The translations under genes and the position numbers were made by a program. A stretch of 64,000 nt of DNA, taken from Trichomonas tenax (lineage: Eukaryota > Parabasalia > Trichomonadida > Trichomonadidae). Positions 51,001 to 63,200 of the stretch are shown piece after piece. The DNA lies in the NCBI GenBank assembly GCA_023091735.1, contig JALKBU010000172.1:1-64000 (forward strand). The letters are read 5' to 3'. The notes beneath the pieces are model-generated. The model searched no databases, was not told the DNA's origin, and saw nothing but the letters and a program-made list of their open reading frames with translations. Each line of letters opens with the position of its first letter. Position 1 is the stretch's first letter.

Positions 51001-54000
51001 GACTTCATCGAAAATGAGATGAAGAGGAATTATTTTGAACGACTTTCTACTACACCAGAGTTAGCTTATAGATCTAAAATGATAGAAAAACTTAATGAGC
51101 TAGAACGCAATCAATACTCAAGCTATTCTGAAAAAATACATGAAATCATGATCACGATATGGAACAATTATTCAATTGAAGCACCAATTGTTATTCCGGA
51201 AGATTTTGATGAATTTTATAACGCTAATCCTGGTTATTTTAAAAAAGATCCCCACATGCTGGAAATATTAAAAGCCAAGCCGTCTGACAATCCTCGAAAT
51301 GTACAACTTGAATTTTTCAATTTAAGAGTATTTTATGCGCATCCACTCCGCCATGCTATAGTTGGAACATTACCAGACAGTATCCGTCAGAATTACTCAA
51401 TCAATTTGGCAAGTAACAAAATGAAAATTGCCCACTTAGCCGTTATTGTAATGTCTGGCATTAACATCATTGATAAAGCGAATAAGTTACCGGAAAATAT
51501 TACAAAATACTTGAGAGAACTTTTCATGACAAGGCTCGGAAAGCAACAAAGTGTGATGAACGATCAGTTCATTGCTCTCTTGATTTATCAGTTATTCAAG
51601 TATACTCCAGATCGCACTAATAGTTTCTTTGTGGAATCCATGAGATTAACATCCATTGCTATTACGAAAGGCGAAGAATTTCTGAAGACATGGATGCGCT
51701 GGCTCATATCGCTTTATGATTACATGATCATAATCGGAAAGGATTCACTTGATCTCATTCCAAGAGAAGTTAAGGATTGGTCTGATGCTGAAGTTTTCAC
51801 TGGTTTCGACTTCGTTCAATTCGGAAATCAAGGCTATGATCTCTTCACAAAGTTCCAAACTGATCTTCGTTTGGAAATTAAGAGGCGCCCAAGCTACTTC
51901 CAGAATATTATTCAGACTAAGCAGAACAACTATGAGATCATCAAGTACTTCTTCGACAATAAGATTTGCCAAACAGGAAATACACCTGCAGTTGTCCTAA
52001 GCCATCTTTCAGATCTTGTTGAGCAGCCTCCAAAGAAGGCAGATATTCGTTCACCAGATTTCAATTTCTTGCCAGTCGAAACTGAAGATGACTTCGGCTG
52101 GGTTCTTCCAATAATTAGATACTCTCACATTATTAATTTAATTGATGAAACGAGAAAACTGAATTTCATGGCAATTTATGATTTCATTCAATACTATCCG
52201 GACTGCAAAGATAAAATTACTGAATATCTGAACAGCGACAAGCAGCAATTCCTTGATGATCTTGAAAAGGAAATATCTGATAAGTTATATTCTGAATTCA
52301 TTAACTATCCTGATCTCTTTTCTCCAAACAATATCTTCAGAAGGTTGAATTCTCTGGCTGTTTCTTTCAAGTCATTAAATGCTAAATCAATTGACATGAT
52401 TAAAGAAATTATCGAGAAATTCCCAATGAGTATGAAGATATTGATCCCGAAGAAGAACTTCCAAGCATTCTTTGATGTCTCCCAGAAGATATATCCTTTC
52501 TTGAGCGTTGTTAATGGATTTTGGAAATACAAGCCATCCAAATTCACGACATTCTCCACTTTCGCAAAGGATGTTAAGAAATTGATGGGTAAGAAATCAA
52601 TGCCAGAATTTGATATCCTTTGTTCATTCTGTGATGATGCTGATAACTCAATCGATTATAAGTTCTATTTCAGTGATTTGAGTGAACTCAAGAATCAAGA
52701 GTTTAAGAAGATACCATTGATCTACATTTTGATGCAAAAATATCCAGATGCCCAAAAGTTTGTTGATTCACTCAATGCACAGACATTAACAGTCGGGCAC
52801 ATCATATTCCGCTTCATGTACTCATTGAATCTCCTTAAACTTGATGATAGTACTTCTGCTTCTGTTAAACAGTTAATCGACAAGCATGTCAAAGTTGTTA
52901 ACGAGTTCGAGCGCAACGTACTCTACAACTTCATTGCAACACCAAAGACTGAACAAAGTTTGCTTTATTTCTACATTGAAAATCAGTCATCGGTATTGGG
53001 GGATGTTTTGAGTCAGAATAGATTCGAGGAAAGCCAAATTAATAGCTTGATCAACTACAAAATTGCTGACAAGACAATCATGACAGCAATTATCGCTCGT
53101 GATATCTTCCCGAAGATGGAAGCTCAAATCGCAAAGACACTCTCAACAGTTAACAAGTATTTCATCATGAACTTTTGTGGCTACAAACACAAATCTGTTA
53201 TTAACTCATCGCTTTCAATCATCTTCAACTGGGCTGAAAGAGATAATTATACGAACTATACTGATAGGTATTTCTACGATGTTTTCAAGACATTCAAAAT
53301 CACAAAGCGCAAATTTACTGATTCTGAGTTTGTTGCTGATCCATTGGCTCATTTCTCCAAGAAGATGAGAGAATATATTGCTGAAGAAGCAAATAGTGCA
53401 TCATCTCCAATCAACCAGATTCAGAGTTCGATTGATGAAATTGTCAACAAGCAGATGACATCATTGAAGACGGACTTCATCAATGCAATTGCTGACGATT
53501 TGAAGACAATAAAGACAACTCAAATCAAAGAAAAATGGGTTGAATACTGCAGCCATGTTCTTCGCATATTAAAGACGATTCCTCAAGTTATGATGAAGCC
53601 AACAAATGATACAAACACAATTCCATTCGATAAAGAATCTTTCTTCCGAAAGGTTCAGACGATTCCAGATTTTTATGGTGATTTCACTGAGATTGAACTT
53701 GTCTTCCAAAACAAAAGAGGACTTAAGGTCGTTAACAACAAGACTGGAAAATACTTCAAATATCCATTCCAAAAGGATCCATTCTTCCTCATGATCACAC
53801 CAGGTCTTGACAGATCTGCGTATACATTCGAAAACTGCAATCCTGAATTGTTCAAGATTAAGATTGCTAGAGCTGCTAAAGAAGCTTCAAAGACGGACGA
53901 ACAAACATTCAACAGAGTTCACGCTCAGTTAATGAATCTCATCAACGAAACCAAGGAAGATAATGTTGTCATCAATCAAATCAAATACAGTGACTACATT

Positions 54001-56106
54001 AATATTCTTGCTAATGCTGAGAAAGGCCGCATTGATGAATTTATAACGACTTTCAAGAACTTTGATATCAATTCTGTTAACTATTGCAACGCTCAGAAAG
54101 TCATCAAGAAATTCGCTGGTCTTGCGAAATCATTAAGTGATCTCAACCAGCAGAAAGAATCTTACACCAAGAAGATGCAATCCTTCGAAGATAGCTTCAA
54201 GCTCATAACAAGTATTGAGATTCCAAAGATCAAGCAAAGCGATGTCTTCTATGATTATGACTTCAAGATTCAAACCAAGTTCATCCCAACAATCACCATT
54301 GTTGAGGATGAAATTCAAGCAAACTTCAACACAATTACGCTCCTTCTGAACAAAGTTGATAACAAGAAATACAAAAAATTCGAATTCCACATCCATATCA
54401 TTGGTGATTTCCAGTACCTTTATATCAATCTCACGTGCGAGAATCAGGCCGATCAGAGCATAGTGAATTACAATATTGTTGATGATCTCATTATATTCAC
54501 TATATCATTAAATGAAGTTCAATCATCCAATAAATTGATCAAAGGAACATTAACAGTCGCAAACGTTGAAATTCCATTTATTCTCAACTTGAAATTATCT
54601 GAACCTGGTGATGTCAGTGATATTGACTTCATCCTCTCTAAATTCTCTGCTCCAACACTCAGATTTGAGTCTCTTAAAGTCCCAGTTTTGGATGGAAGCG
54701 ATATTCTTGCAGCAATTCAGTCAATTGACAAATGCTCGGAGATCATTGAACAGTTCCCATCAATGGTATTCATGAACAAAATCAGAGGAGTTCCTCTCCC
54801 TGATATTTCTAAGACGCTCTATAAGTTCTTCAGCGATATTGATAACTGGTTCACAACGCACGAGATTAGCAAGTTCGCTCCATATTACACACACTCAATC
54901 GAGTTCCCGAAGACATTCATGAAACTCGAATCATCTCTTGGAATGATCGAAAAATCGTTTGATGATCCTAAATATGAATTCTGCAAAGTCTTTAAGTTCT
55001 TAACTCAGGCTGATATCAATAATATTTCTCGCGGTCCTTCTATGGATCAAATTGCAGAGCAACCGAAGCCAGAACCATTTACTCCAACTCCAGAGCCTAT
55101 TATTTCATTCCCAGAACCAGAGTCAGTCATTGCAGAACCTGAACCTGCTATTTCAGTTCCAGAACCCGTTGAAAAGGTCAAATTTAAACCAGTTGAAGAA
55201 GTTCGTCAGCCAGAACCAATTCCACCACAACAACCCGAAGCTTACGCTGAAGATGAGGAACAATATGAAGAAGAGTACAGAGAAGAAATTGTTGAAAGTA
55301 ATCCACAACAAAGCCCTTCAGTTCCACTTATTAACCCACCATTTGTTCGACAGCAGATTCAAGCAAAGCAGCAAAGCATTCCAATGCAGACTCAGATCCC
55401 AATCCAAATCCTAATGCAACAACAAATCCCAATTATACAGCAGCAGTTTGAAATCCCTCAACAAAGACCAGAACCGCAACAAAAGCAGAAGCGTCAAAAG
55501 CACCAAATACCAGTTCAAAACCAGATTCCAGCTCAGAATCAAATCCCTATTCAAAAACAGATTCCAGTTCAAGCTCAACAAATTCCTGTTCAAAATCAAA
55601 ACGTTTATGGTCAGATTCCGCCACAGCCGCATAAATTTGTTTTCGGTCCGGAAGCATCATTCACGCAATTTCCACGGATGGGACAAGCAATGCCTCAACA
55701 GGGATTCCAACAGCAGCAGTTTGGATCTCCGCAAATGGGATTCGGGCTTCAGAACACAAAAGATCCAACTCAGTTTATGCAGATGCAGTATCAGGCACAA
55801 TTTGGCTTCGGAAGTCAGTTTGGCTTCACTCCATATGGTGCTCAGTTTAACCCAATGATGCAAAATCCTTATGGATTTGGAATGCAGCAGCCATACGGTT
55901 TTAACATGGGTGCACCAATGATGCAGCAAAACTTTGGTACTCCTCAAATGCAGCAACAGCCTCATCCATCAATGATGCAATATAATTTCACGATCAATCC
56001 TCAAATGCAAGCAGCGCCCGCACCAGCACCTGCTCCAGCCCAAAACCCAGCACCAGCACAAGATGAAAACGATCAAGGTGGACGCTCTCACAAGCGTAGG
56101 AGATAA
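48079..56106 (+). CDS. Giant helical protein of unknown function with P/Q-rich tail
   Basis: The uninterrupted frame gives 2675 residues from the ATG at 48079; an in-frame ATG at 48055 would add eight. The first 2320 residues or so are mostly helical with recurrent Y/F, K and D/E content. Repeated short helix pairs suggest a scaffold-like solenoid. Around residues 1970-2170 the pattern changes to beta-rich (EFHIHIIGDFQYLYINLT). From about 2325 on, the tail is disordered: a run of PEP repeats (PEPEPAISVPEPV), then Q/P/I repeats (IPVQNQIPAQNQIPIQ), then Q/M/G/F-rich sequence, then PAPAPAPA and a basic end, SHKRRR, that could be a nuclear signal. A prion-like Q/G/F tail is common in RNA-binding or nuclear scaffold proteins. 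No domain family is recognised. Confidence 0.9.
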   Translation: MRRLYEYERPEVGGKETIEALRMDLFFYLDQDVIYPVNFLHKFMSLKKYNENMFEYQRNILRNRSTRRLKDIYSTANLLLALFFQANPKNYRNVAKCFLTLYQKTQVFQNFRNYFFDIPFLLKISTSVTIGRYLKWVLKAPEPHADIFTPDTYMARILEIILNLKAKPKVITKSDKSNDNQHLVLFVRKGYLTQVIYKSKSLKIGENMNELPGKKFYDFLVEVIRTTNPSYKVPAYVPFKPNQKLSSWEDNFDTVFGMSMYTDKEPPREMFSETSRSLHAVTRYMVRINCEKLDNWYTFASNLYYEMDQYQTRDLNELIKIVPNKMVLERLLIMDFSDMADKAALFIEFQKNIRTAIASSDNYHYNILSMLVIQKQNNAKIIKYFMKKNIITPETNDEVLKKFVSVRENTINYHPTIAISMIYEHDKKDRTCPKGVSWTEPLVKYSFCIRLLNEIRQNNYTDPGKTHIVAAFYELSKVYKPSLDYANDILIKGDITACDKLEKLITSLLYDEYSSSPELLVTQFWMAKFDKLRNDFKKIPDSWYTYAFYMMKRYGMDSDLVFPPKSITEFKRIAPHSFRFIKKIPDFDKIEINEQMKFSDLALNLLKIGADKESKSFRLFLSICDQLDKPIPKYTPLDDVKCFVHKENGFYPIGELLRNQFFRTGNIFEKCLVEDRITLTVLIYRIFCNPSSVSIDKKSINPICKDIIMKKMEEWVIECRQNNNENNRVAFINDLPYVTIMAMLNGESGARSELNYWVSLLLKYYINCEEENLEKFFNWLFLVYRYCYKTQTDDLSKVAENITNEDHIKLLLDFKFEYGHDDPLDVPMRNFSTFQKYLRRKLDNNNRLRQNCIKQLKSLYKSHAWDAAFLWIHRILKDNSPVEIYSKILEASNHMMTFGETSKYEELFKVDNITYDDNPYEFLHAVAQYSNYIYVAEAAFKLNLFALYYLFKKKRSVDVRQLIFCFYKKDRLYFDFIENEMKRNYFERLSTTPELAYRSKMIEKLNELERNQYSSYSEKIHEIMITIWNNYSIEAPIVIPEDFDEFYNANPGYFKKDPHMLEILKAKPSDNPRNVQLEFFNLRVFYAHPLRHAIVGTLPDSIRQNYSINLASNKMKIAHLAVIVMSGINIIDKANKLPENITKYLRELFMTRLGKQQSVMNDQFIALLIYQLFKYTPDRTNSFFVESMRLTSIAITKGEEFLKTWMRWLISLYDYMIIIGKDSLDLIPREVKDWSDAEVFTGFDFVQFGNQGYDLFTKFQTDLRLEIKRRPSYFQNIIQTKQNNYEIIKYFFDNKICQTGNTPAVVLSHLSDLVEQPPKKADIRSPDFNFLPVETEDDFGWVLPIIRYSHIINLIDETRKLNFMAIYDFIQYYPDCKDKITEYLNSDKQQFLDDLEKEISDKLYSEFINYPDLFSPNNIFRRLNSLAVSFKSLNAKSIDMIKEIIEKFPMSMKILIPKKNFQAFFDVSQKIYPFLSVVNGFWKYKPSKFTTFSTFAKDVKKLMGKKSMPEFDILCSFCDDADNSIDYKFYFSDLSELKNQEFKKIPLIYILMQKYPDAQKFVDSLNAQTLTVGHIIFRFMYSLNLLKLDDSTSASVKQLIDKHVKVVNEFERNVLYNFIATPKTEQSLLYFYIENQSSVLGDVLSQNRFEESQINSLINYKIADKTIMTAIIARDIFPKMEAQIAKTLSTVNKYFIMNFCGYKHKSVINSSLSIIFNWAERDNYTNYTDRYFYDVFKTFKITKRKFTDSEFVADPLAHFSKKMREYIAEEANSASSPINQIQSSIDEIVNKQMTSLKTDFINAIADDLKTIKTTQIKEKWVEYCSHVLRILKTIPQVMMKPTNDTNTIPFDKESFFRKVQTIPDFYGDFTEIELVFQNKRGLKVVNNKTGKYFKYPFQKDPFFLMITPGLDRSAYTFENCNPELFKIKIARAAKEASKTDEQTFNRVHAQLMNLINETKEDNVVINQIKYSDYINILANAEKGRIDEFITTFKNFDINSVNYCNAQKVIKKFAGLAKSLSDLNQQKESYTKKMQSFEDSFKLITSIEIPKIKQSDVFYDYDFKIQTKFIPTITIVEDEIQANFNTITLLLNKVDNKKYKKFEFHIHIIGDFQYLYINLTCENQADQSIVNYNIVDDLIIFTISLNEVQSSNKLIKGTLTVANVEIPFILNLKLSEPGDVSDIDFILSKFSAPTLRFESLKVPVLDGSDILAAIQSIDKCSEIIEQFPSMVFMNKIRGVPLPDISKTLYKFFSDIDNWFTTHEISKFAPYYTHSIEFPKTFMKLESSLGMIEKSFDDPKYEFCKVFKFLTQADINNISRGPSMDQIAEQPKPEPFTPTPEPIISFPEPESVIAEPEPAISVPEPVEKVKFKPVEEVRQPEPIPPQQPEAYAEDEEQYEEEYREEIVESNPQQSPSVPLINPPFVRQQIQAKQQSIPMQTQIPIQILMQQQIPIIQQQFEIPQQRPEPQQKQKRQKHQIPVQNQIPAQNQIPIQKQIPVQAQQIPVQNQNVYGQIPPQPHKFVFGPEASFTQFPRMGQAMPQQGFQQQQFGSPQMGFGLQNTKDPTQFMQMQYQAQFGFGSQFGFTPYGAQFNPMMQNPYGFGMQQPYGFNMGAPMMQQNFGTPQMQQQPHPSMMQYNFTINPQMQAAPAPAPAPAQNPAPAQDENDQGGRSHKRRR

Positions 56107-56339
56107 GAATATTCTTATTTAATTAATTTTTATATTTAAAAAGTTTAGATTTACAAATGATATCTGTTTTTTTGCACATATAACATAAAGGATAATTCAT
56201 GAGATATCCCTCAATGATCCTCTTTGAATAAAACAATTTTTCTGTCGATTTTTGTCTCTTTGCGGTCTAATTAAGCTATAAACAATATTTGAAAAATATT
56301 GCATTTCCAAAATGTGACAAAAAAATCCGTTAGTTCGCA

Positions 56340-56984
56340 ATGTTTGGAAGAGTTCTTTCCCCTTCTCAACAGACATCATACACAGCGGATTACAACCGCA
56401 AGCCAATCAACCGCATTCGCGGCGCCAACCTCTCAACGAAAGTCACGACCGGAAATCACTATTCTTCGACTCCAGATACATTATATAGGACTGATACAGC
56501 CCAGCCAGCGGAACTTCGCACGACTCTCCGTCAGTACACGCGCCCACCGAACGCGAAACAGGAACTTTACAAGCTCCCTCCCGAGTTTGCGAGCACTGTT
56601 AAGCCAGATTTAGTCACAAACACTCCAAACACAGACTACCAGCACTGCTTCGGACAGTGCGGACAGAAGGCCGACGTGAAGCATCTCGCGTGGACACCGA
56701 GGCACTTGAGCAAGCAGACACAGGCGGAATGCTTAGGTACAACGAAAAAGACTTATCATCCACCAGGCTACGGAGGCTACATTCCTTACGACGGTATCAA
56801 CAATCGCGGCAAGAAGGTTCACGAAGATCGCACACTTATCGATTATACTTGGCAATATCATACACATACAACTGGCTATGGAGGTTACACTCCATCCGTT
56901 GGAATGGATAGTGATCTTTCCAATGTTAAGAAGACACCAACAACATATCGTGATCTCTGTGCAGCTGTTAAATGGGACAAATAA
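56340..56984 (+). CDS. Small GYGGY-motif protein, possible axonemal protein
   Basis: The product has 214 residues and is rich in T, Y, P, K and G, with no signal peptide or membrane segment. The C-terminal half contains two related segments: YHPPGYGGYIPYDG (about residues 140-153) and HTTGYGGYTPSVG (about 177-189), each about ten residues after a T/H/K-rich stretch. The N-terminus has TSYTADYNRKP and TPDTLYRTD turns. PGY-G-Y-P motifs of this type recall ciliary microtubule inner proteins, for example those of the FAM166/CIMIP2 type, so an axonemal role is possible in this flagellate. Family membership is not proven. The gene is G+C richer than its neighbours. The stop is in TAAA. Confidence 0.75.
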   Translation: MFGRVLSPSQQTSYTADYNRKPINRIRGANLSTKVTTGNHYSSTPDTLYRTDTAQPAELRTTLRQYTRPPNAKQELYKLPPEFASTVKPDLVTNTPNTDYQHCFGQCGQKADVKHLAWTPRHLSKQTQAECLGTTKKTYHPPGYGGYIPYDGINNRGKKVHEDRTLIDYTWQYHTHTTGYGGYTPSVGMDSDLSNVKKTPTTYRDLCAAVKWDK

Positions 56985-57276
56985 ACCCAATATATCGCTT
57001 TATATTTTAAAATATTCGCAGTTTTTATTATCTTACAGGTAGAATTGGTATATATTTCTAAATATATTTGCTAATTAATTTATTTATTTTCAAAATCATT
57101 CATTTTTATTCATATCATCAGAATACACTCCATCTATATATTTAATGAGTTGATGTATTTTGAGATTTCGAACTTCAAACGGATAAAATATTTTATTGAA
57201 ATAAGTTTTAATGGAATAAATATCTATTAAATTATAAGTTTATAAACAAATAAATAATTAAATACATAAGAAATGA

Positions 57277-60200
57277 TTACTGTCCAAGATTAATCTGAGC
57301 ATAACCTTCGTTATAAGCGACATAAATATGATCAGAGCTGATATCGATGGACTTGATTGAGTGCATTCCTGGAACTTCAATCTGGTGAACTAATGCAGAG
57401 CTATGTAAGTTCCATATCTTCAGTTTACCTCCAATACCTCCTGTTGCACAAAAAGCTTCGTTCTTATCGACCTTCAAAGCAGCAACTTCCTTTGAGTGCG
57501 CTTTATATGTATGTATGACACCGAACATTCTTGTATCGATTGTGTAGACAGCGCCTCTGTTTGTACCAACGATTAAGTTGTTTTCAAGGTATGAGAAGTC
57601 CATGCATGTTGGTTCTACGCCTTTACCAAATTTGACAGAAGCAACCATAGCGGATGAGTTAGGAAGCAAAGCATCCCAGAATGTAACACTTCCTTTGCAC
57701 TGATCAGATGGGATTTGACCGCAAGCGAAAATACCACTGCCTTTGACGAAGTCCATGCATGTGATTTTCTCACTCCACGTATCGAAGTCTGCATATAAGT
57801 TGCGTCCATTTTCGTTGCAGAAAAATGAATACAAACGAGCTGTTGATCCGAATGCAGCACCAAGCATTGTACCATCATTGGAAACAGTGAGAGCGGAGCA
57901 TGGTGTGTTTTGACGTGTTTCGAAGAAGAAGTGCTTTGTTGGATCATTGAATGAACGCGCCCAAACTTCGCCTGATTTATCTGCAATAATAGCAAAGTCT
58001 TCATGTGGATGTGCAATAATGAGACGTGGGTTTGTTGGTTCTTCTCTTTCTTTGAACTTCAAGAATTCATCTTCAGAGATCAACTCTCTACGTGCTTCCT
58101 TAGGAATGTTGTATGCGATTCTCCTACGATTTTCGTTTGCTCCCATTGATACTGCCTTTGATGGAGCAATTCTCTTTCTTGGCTTAACACCTCTATCTAC
58201 AAGGCCTGATGATGTTGCCATCATTACATGAGTACCACTTTTATTGCCAACAATTGCGTAAATGTCTGATTTGATCTTTTCTGCAATTGGTTCATCATTG
58301 TTGAAGTTCATCATAACGAGTCTTTCCTTGATCGGTGCTGATGAGATATCTGAGTACTTGTTAACTAAGTACTTAGCGAAGTTATTCAATTCTGTCTGTC
58401 TTGACTCAGAAAGCAAGAAAATATAAAGACCGTTGACTTCATCATTGCCATAATCAATAGATGAAAGTGAAGGAAGCCAACGAACGACAGTAGAAGAAAG
58501 GATCTGATACTGGAAGAGTTGCATGTAGATGTCCCTGATCTTTGACAAGAATTGGAACATCTTTTCGAACTCTTCGGAATTAGAGTGGAATCTCTGAATG
58601 TTGTTGACAAATGTATCATGAAGCAAGAAATCTAAGAGTGAATGAGTGAACATCTTGAATCCAAAGGCATTTTCTATAACAGCATTCTTGCATGTAATCT
58701 TTGAACTTGAGCTTTCTAATATATAAGTGAGGAAAGATCCATTTTGTGTATCCTCCAATTGCTCGTTTTGGATCTCTTCTAATTGAACATTTTCGATTGT
58801 TAACTCTTCATCGAATTCGTCTGGGAATTTCTTGAGATTCTTCAAATCTAATGAAAGAAGCATATGCATCATCTTGTTCTTCTGATAGAAGAAAGCAAAC
58901 ATGAAGAGTGCTGTGCAAATTGATGCAATGATGAAATGACTTGAATCGCAATTTGTAATATCAACAATTCCTGCATTAATGAACATGATAATGATGTGTG
59001 CTGTTTGAGCAAGTTGTGAAATCTGCTGTGGTGAAATATGGAATGAAAGCATTTGATCTGGAATAAGAGAGATTGATCTGCAAAGATGGTGGATGTAACA
59101 GAGTTTATCGATCTCACTTGTCATTAACATAATACGCCTGTATATGAAGCATCTACGCTTGCAGCTTCTCAATAGATAGTCAGAAAGCTGATGTGCCATT
59201 GAACGAGTTTGGTCACCGACAGAATTGATTTCTGGCAAAATCTGGAAAATGTTTGGAAAATCTTTGAGATCAAGACCATACCTTGTTTCCAAGAAGTACT
59301 CGAGTCTATATCTGCAAATGTTGAAGAGAATGATTTCATTGAACCAATTGTCAAAAAGAGCACTTTCAATTTGTTCTTCATCTTTCTTGTTTTCAATTCC
59401 ATTTTCTTCATCTTCTTCGTAATAATAATCACTGTAGTATGAGTAATCACTATCAGAGTCCTTCTTCTTTTCTTTCTCCTTGCTTTCTTCATCTTCGCTT
59501 TCGCTACTGTATTCTTCTGTATCGAAATCGTCCATCATGTTTCCTGTAAAGCCGAATGGGTTGTCTTCAAACGATTCGCTTTCAGATTCACTGTTCTTCT
59601 CTTCGACAAATGTTGACATATTTCCTATCTTATTTTTATCTTCTTCTTCAGATTCACTTGATATTACTTTAGTCTTGATTTCTGGTTTAGTAGCACTCTC
59701 TTTATCCTTCTTGTGATGTTTCTTCAAGGCTGACAATGATGCAGTCTTCTTCCTATCGATCAGAATCGAATTCTTTCCTTTCTTATGAGAAAGTCGTCCT
59801 GATGTCTTCATGAAGCTGTCAGAAGTAACAGTATCATCATCACTGTAATCGCTTGAAATGCTCTTGTTCGTCTTTCCTGGTGTAATCTTAGGAAGTGCAC
59901 TTTGTGTGAAGCTGTGGAATGATTTCGAGAACTTAATGTCGCTCTTCGGACTCTGTGGATTGCATAATTTGCAGGCTGGGAAGTTATCTGCAAAATCGCG
60001 TGATCTCGATCTCTGCATCTGCATTGTGTCTGGTCCTTCTTGATATTCTGTAGCTTCTATTGGAAGAATTGTGTCACTGTAATAAGGAAGATATTGAACA
60101 GCGAGTAGCAAGTTGCCCATATAGAAAGCAGACTTGATGTAATCTGACTTCATGGAAATGGAAGTTGTTAAAGCTTCGCAAAGGTTGAATCTCATATCAC

Positions 60201-63200
60201 CATAGTATGTTGATTCTTGGAAGAAGAATCCAGGAACAGCTTGTGTCATTCTTGGTGCGAGTTCAATTGGTTTTGATGGATCAATGATGTGCTCGAATAA
60301 TTCCTTAGCAGCAAGATCTTTGACTTCAATGGCTCTTGGAATGAAAGCTTCGTTGATAATCTGCTTTGTATTTTCACCGATCTCAAATTCGCCTTGGAGA
60401 AGGGATCCTTCATCAAGGCATCTGCAAGCGAGATAAGCAAGTGTATAACTGCCTAAGTTCTTAAGCAAAACTCTGACGCAAGAACCAATCTGTCCTGCAA
60501 GATAGAACATAGCAGCAGCAATGTGATAGTCATGTTTTGAAAGAGCAGAGTAAGCATTCTTTTCTGCGGACTTTTGGTTCTTCTCAAGTACAAAGTTTCT
60601 AACGAAGAACTGAGCACGAGTATCATCACCTGCCTTAGAAAACAGTCTTTGTAAAATCTTTTGACGCTTTCCAAGAACTAAAATCAAAATACTCAAGTAT
60701 CTCGCATTTTCGAAGACATTGACTGCAAGAGGGGTCAAGAACTCGAATATATCCTTCAAGTTCTTGCACCAGAAAACGCATCCACTCTTCTCGACATTCT
60801 CCCATGTTGTCAAATTAAGAGTCTTCATGAGCTGCATTTGTGCATATGTCTGATAAGCTATGATGATTGTATCGAATGGAATAATAGCGCGTTCTTCAAG
60901 TAAACAAGCTCTGGCAACAACCTGAGCACGCTTCTCGAGGGCCATAATATCTGGTCTCTGTAATTGCTTGAGCATCTTAACTAATCTCATCAATTGATCT
61001 CTTTGCTTCTCTCCGCAATCTAACGGAAGATCAAGCTGCAGTTTAATGAGTAATGGTTCTGTGATTGCATCAATCTTTTCTTCGGGAATAACATTATCGA
61101 AACCCTCTTCAGGCATCTTCAATAAGTTCTTTGTGTACATTCCGAGATTGTTGTGATGATTGTAGTTCTCATTGAGGAACTCAAACATTGAGAACACAAG
61201 ATTTAATCTTCCAGAAGAAGCCAATGGGAACATTGTCATTGGATGGAAATCTGATGGTGAACGAGCTCTGATAGCGAGTGCGTGGTGAATTGTTCTGACT
61301 TTCTTCAATTGAATGCTGAAGAAGAACGAATCCATGAACTTTGTGAAAGCAGTAATTTTTGTACCTGATGCAACAATCAAAATTCCATCTAATGACCATT
61401 CTATTGCATTAATACAATCCATTTCACATGATGCAACGTGTTCCCAGTCAGAGTGCGTATCAGGGAATGTCGACCTTTGTCTAATGGAGTGATACAAATT
61501 GAGAAATGTTTTTCCTGTGTGGACTTCATCTCTTGAGACAACAGCAATAAGGCCTGTTGGAATACAAGCAGCTGTCAAAGGTTCGTGAAGCATCTCAATG
61601 CTCTGGATTGGCTCGAAATCAACTTTCTGTGATGAATGGCGCCAAGTGATAAGCATGTGTTTTTTTGTGATAATGAACAAGAAACCAGGATGTGCAAAAT
61701 CGAGAGCGACCACATCTTCGTCGATATGGCAGACCTTTTGAACAGATACCTGGAACGGGCTTGTGTTTTCCATGATTGTAGTATAAACATCGTTGTTAGA
61801 ATCAGCAAAGAAATAAATTGTTGCACCTGGAAGTGGGAACAATGTACTGATATATGCTTGAGCACCGAATGTGTATTTACTTGTGAATTTCTTCAATAAA
61901 ACAACATCTTCACGCTTATTGTCGAAGTAAAGGATATATAAAGCATTTGGTAATAACATGATAAACAATGATCCACAGTTCATTGTTGTGCAATATCTGA
62001 AGTCCATTACTTCAGTGATTGTGCCACCGTTGTCTAAATCATAGAGCTTTGGTGAGTTTCCAATAACCTTTGCTTTAATAATTGGTGGAGCATCAACAGG
62101 AACATCAATACAGAGAAAACTGTTTCCATTGAAGCCAAATAGTTGTCTATCAATGCCATTCCAATCGCCGGCAATGACCTTTGAGTCTACTTTGCTTCCG
62201 AACTTCGTGAGAACTGTTGGATCGAAGACATCTGTATCATCATACTTCCAAATTAACACGAGACCGTCTGTATCGATTGTTACCATCAAAGGTTTAGTTT
62301 GGTGAATTCTGATTGAGTTAATTGGATGTGAGTGGCCTTGCGATCTTCCCACAACCTGCACTTGATCTTTTTGTAATGAAATATCGACGTTTTCGATCAT
62401 ATTTGTTTTTTGATCTTGTAAAATAAGCGAGATAGAGCTTGGTCTTCCGATGAAGTTTTCATCATTTAAGTAGGCGAGTTCATTTTCAAGTGTGCAAACA
62501 GCGAACATTTTCGTATAATTTCCAGGGAAAATCTGGCCATTGCATTCGATGACTTTAATACGACTTAATTTTGGTGTTCTTCTCACAGATGTGCCTATGC
62601 CTGATAATTCCCATAAATTGATGCAATTATTTTGATCGCACGTTAAAAGCCAGCTGATGTTTCTTTTGAGTTCCTGATTTGATGCGACATCTGCAACTCG
62701 GTTGTTGAGGTCGCAAAGAGGTAAGTGTCCTGTTCCAAAAGCGTAATTATCGACTGAAATATTGCTTCTGTGTTGTGGATCTTGTGCGTTATTTTTAATC
62801 ATACGAGACGATGTCGTAAGGAATGTCGCTGAGATTGTTGCAAATTCGCTTGGAATCGCTGCCACCACGTTAAATGACAATTCTTCATTTACGCCAGTTT
62901 CAGTCCAAATGCGGACAACATGGTCTTCCGCAAGAGTCAGGAAAGAGCATCGTTCGTGAATTTGTTCTGATGTGCGCCAATGAATTGTAATAACAGGTGA
63001 AGGGTGATTTAGAGGAATTCTGCGTAATTTATGTCTGTCTCCGGCCATTTTGTGCCAAATAAACACTTCTCTACTCGATTTTTGAAGAGTTAAAATGAAT
63101 CTTGAATCTCGGCTGAATGAACAAAACGAGATAGGAACTGGATCTTCGAATGTAGGTTCGTATTGCTTCGTTTCGATGTTTTTCATGAGTGTATAGATTT

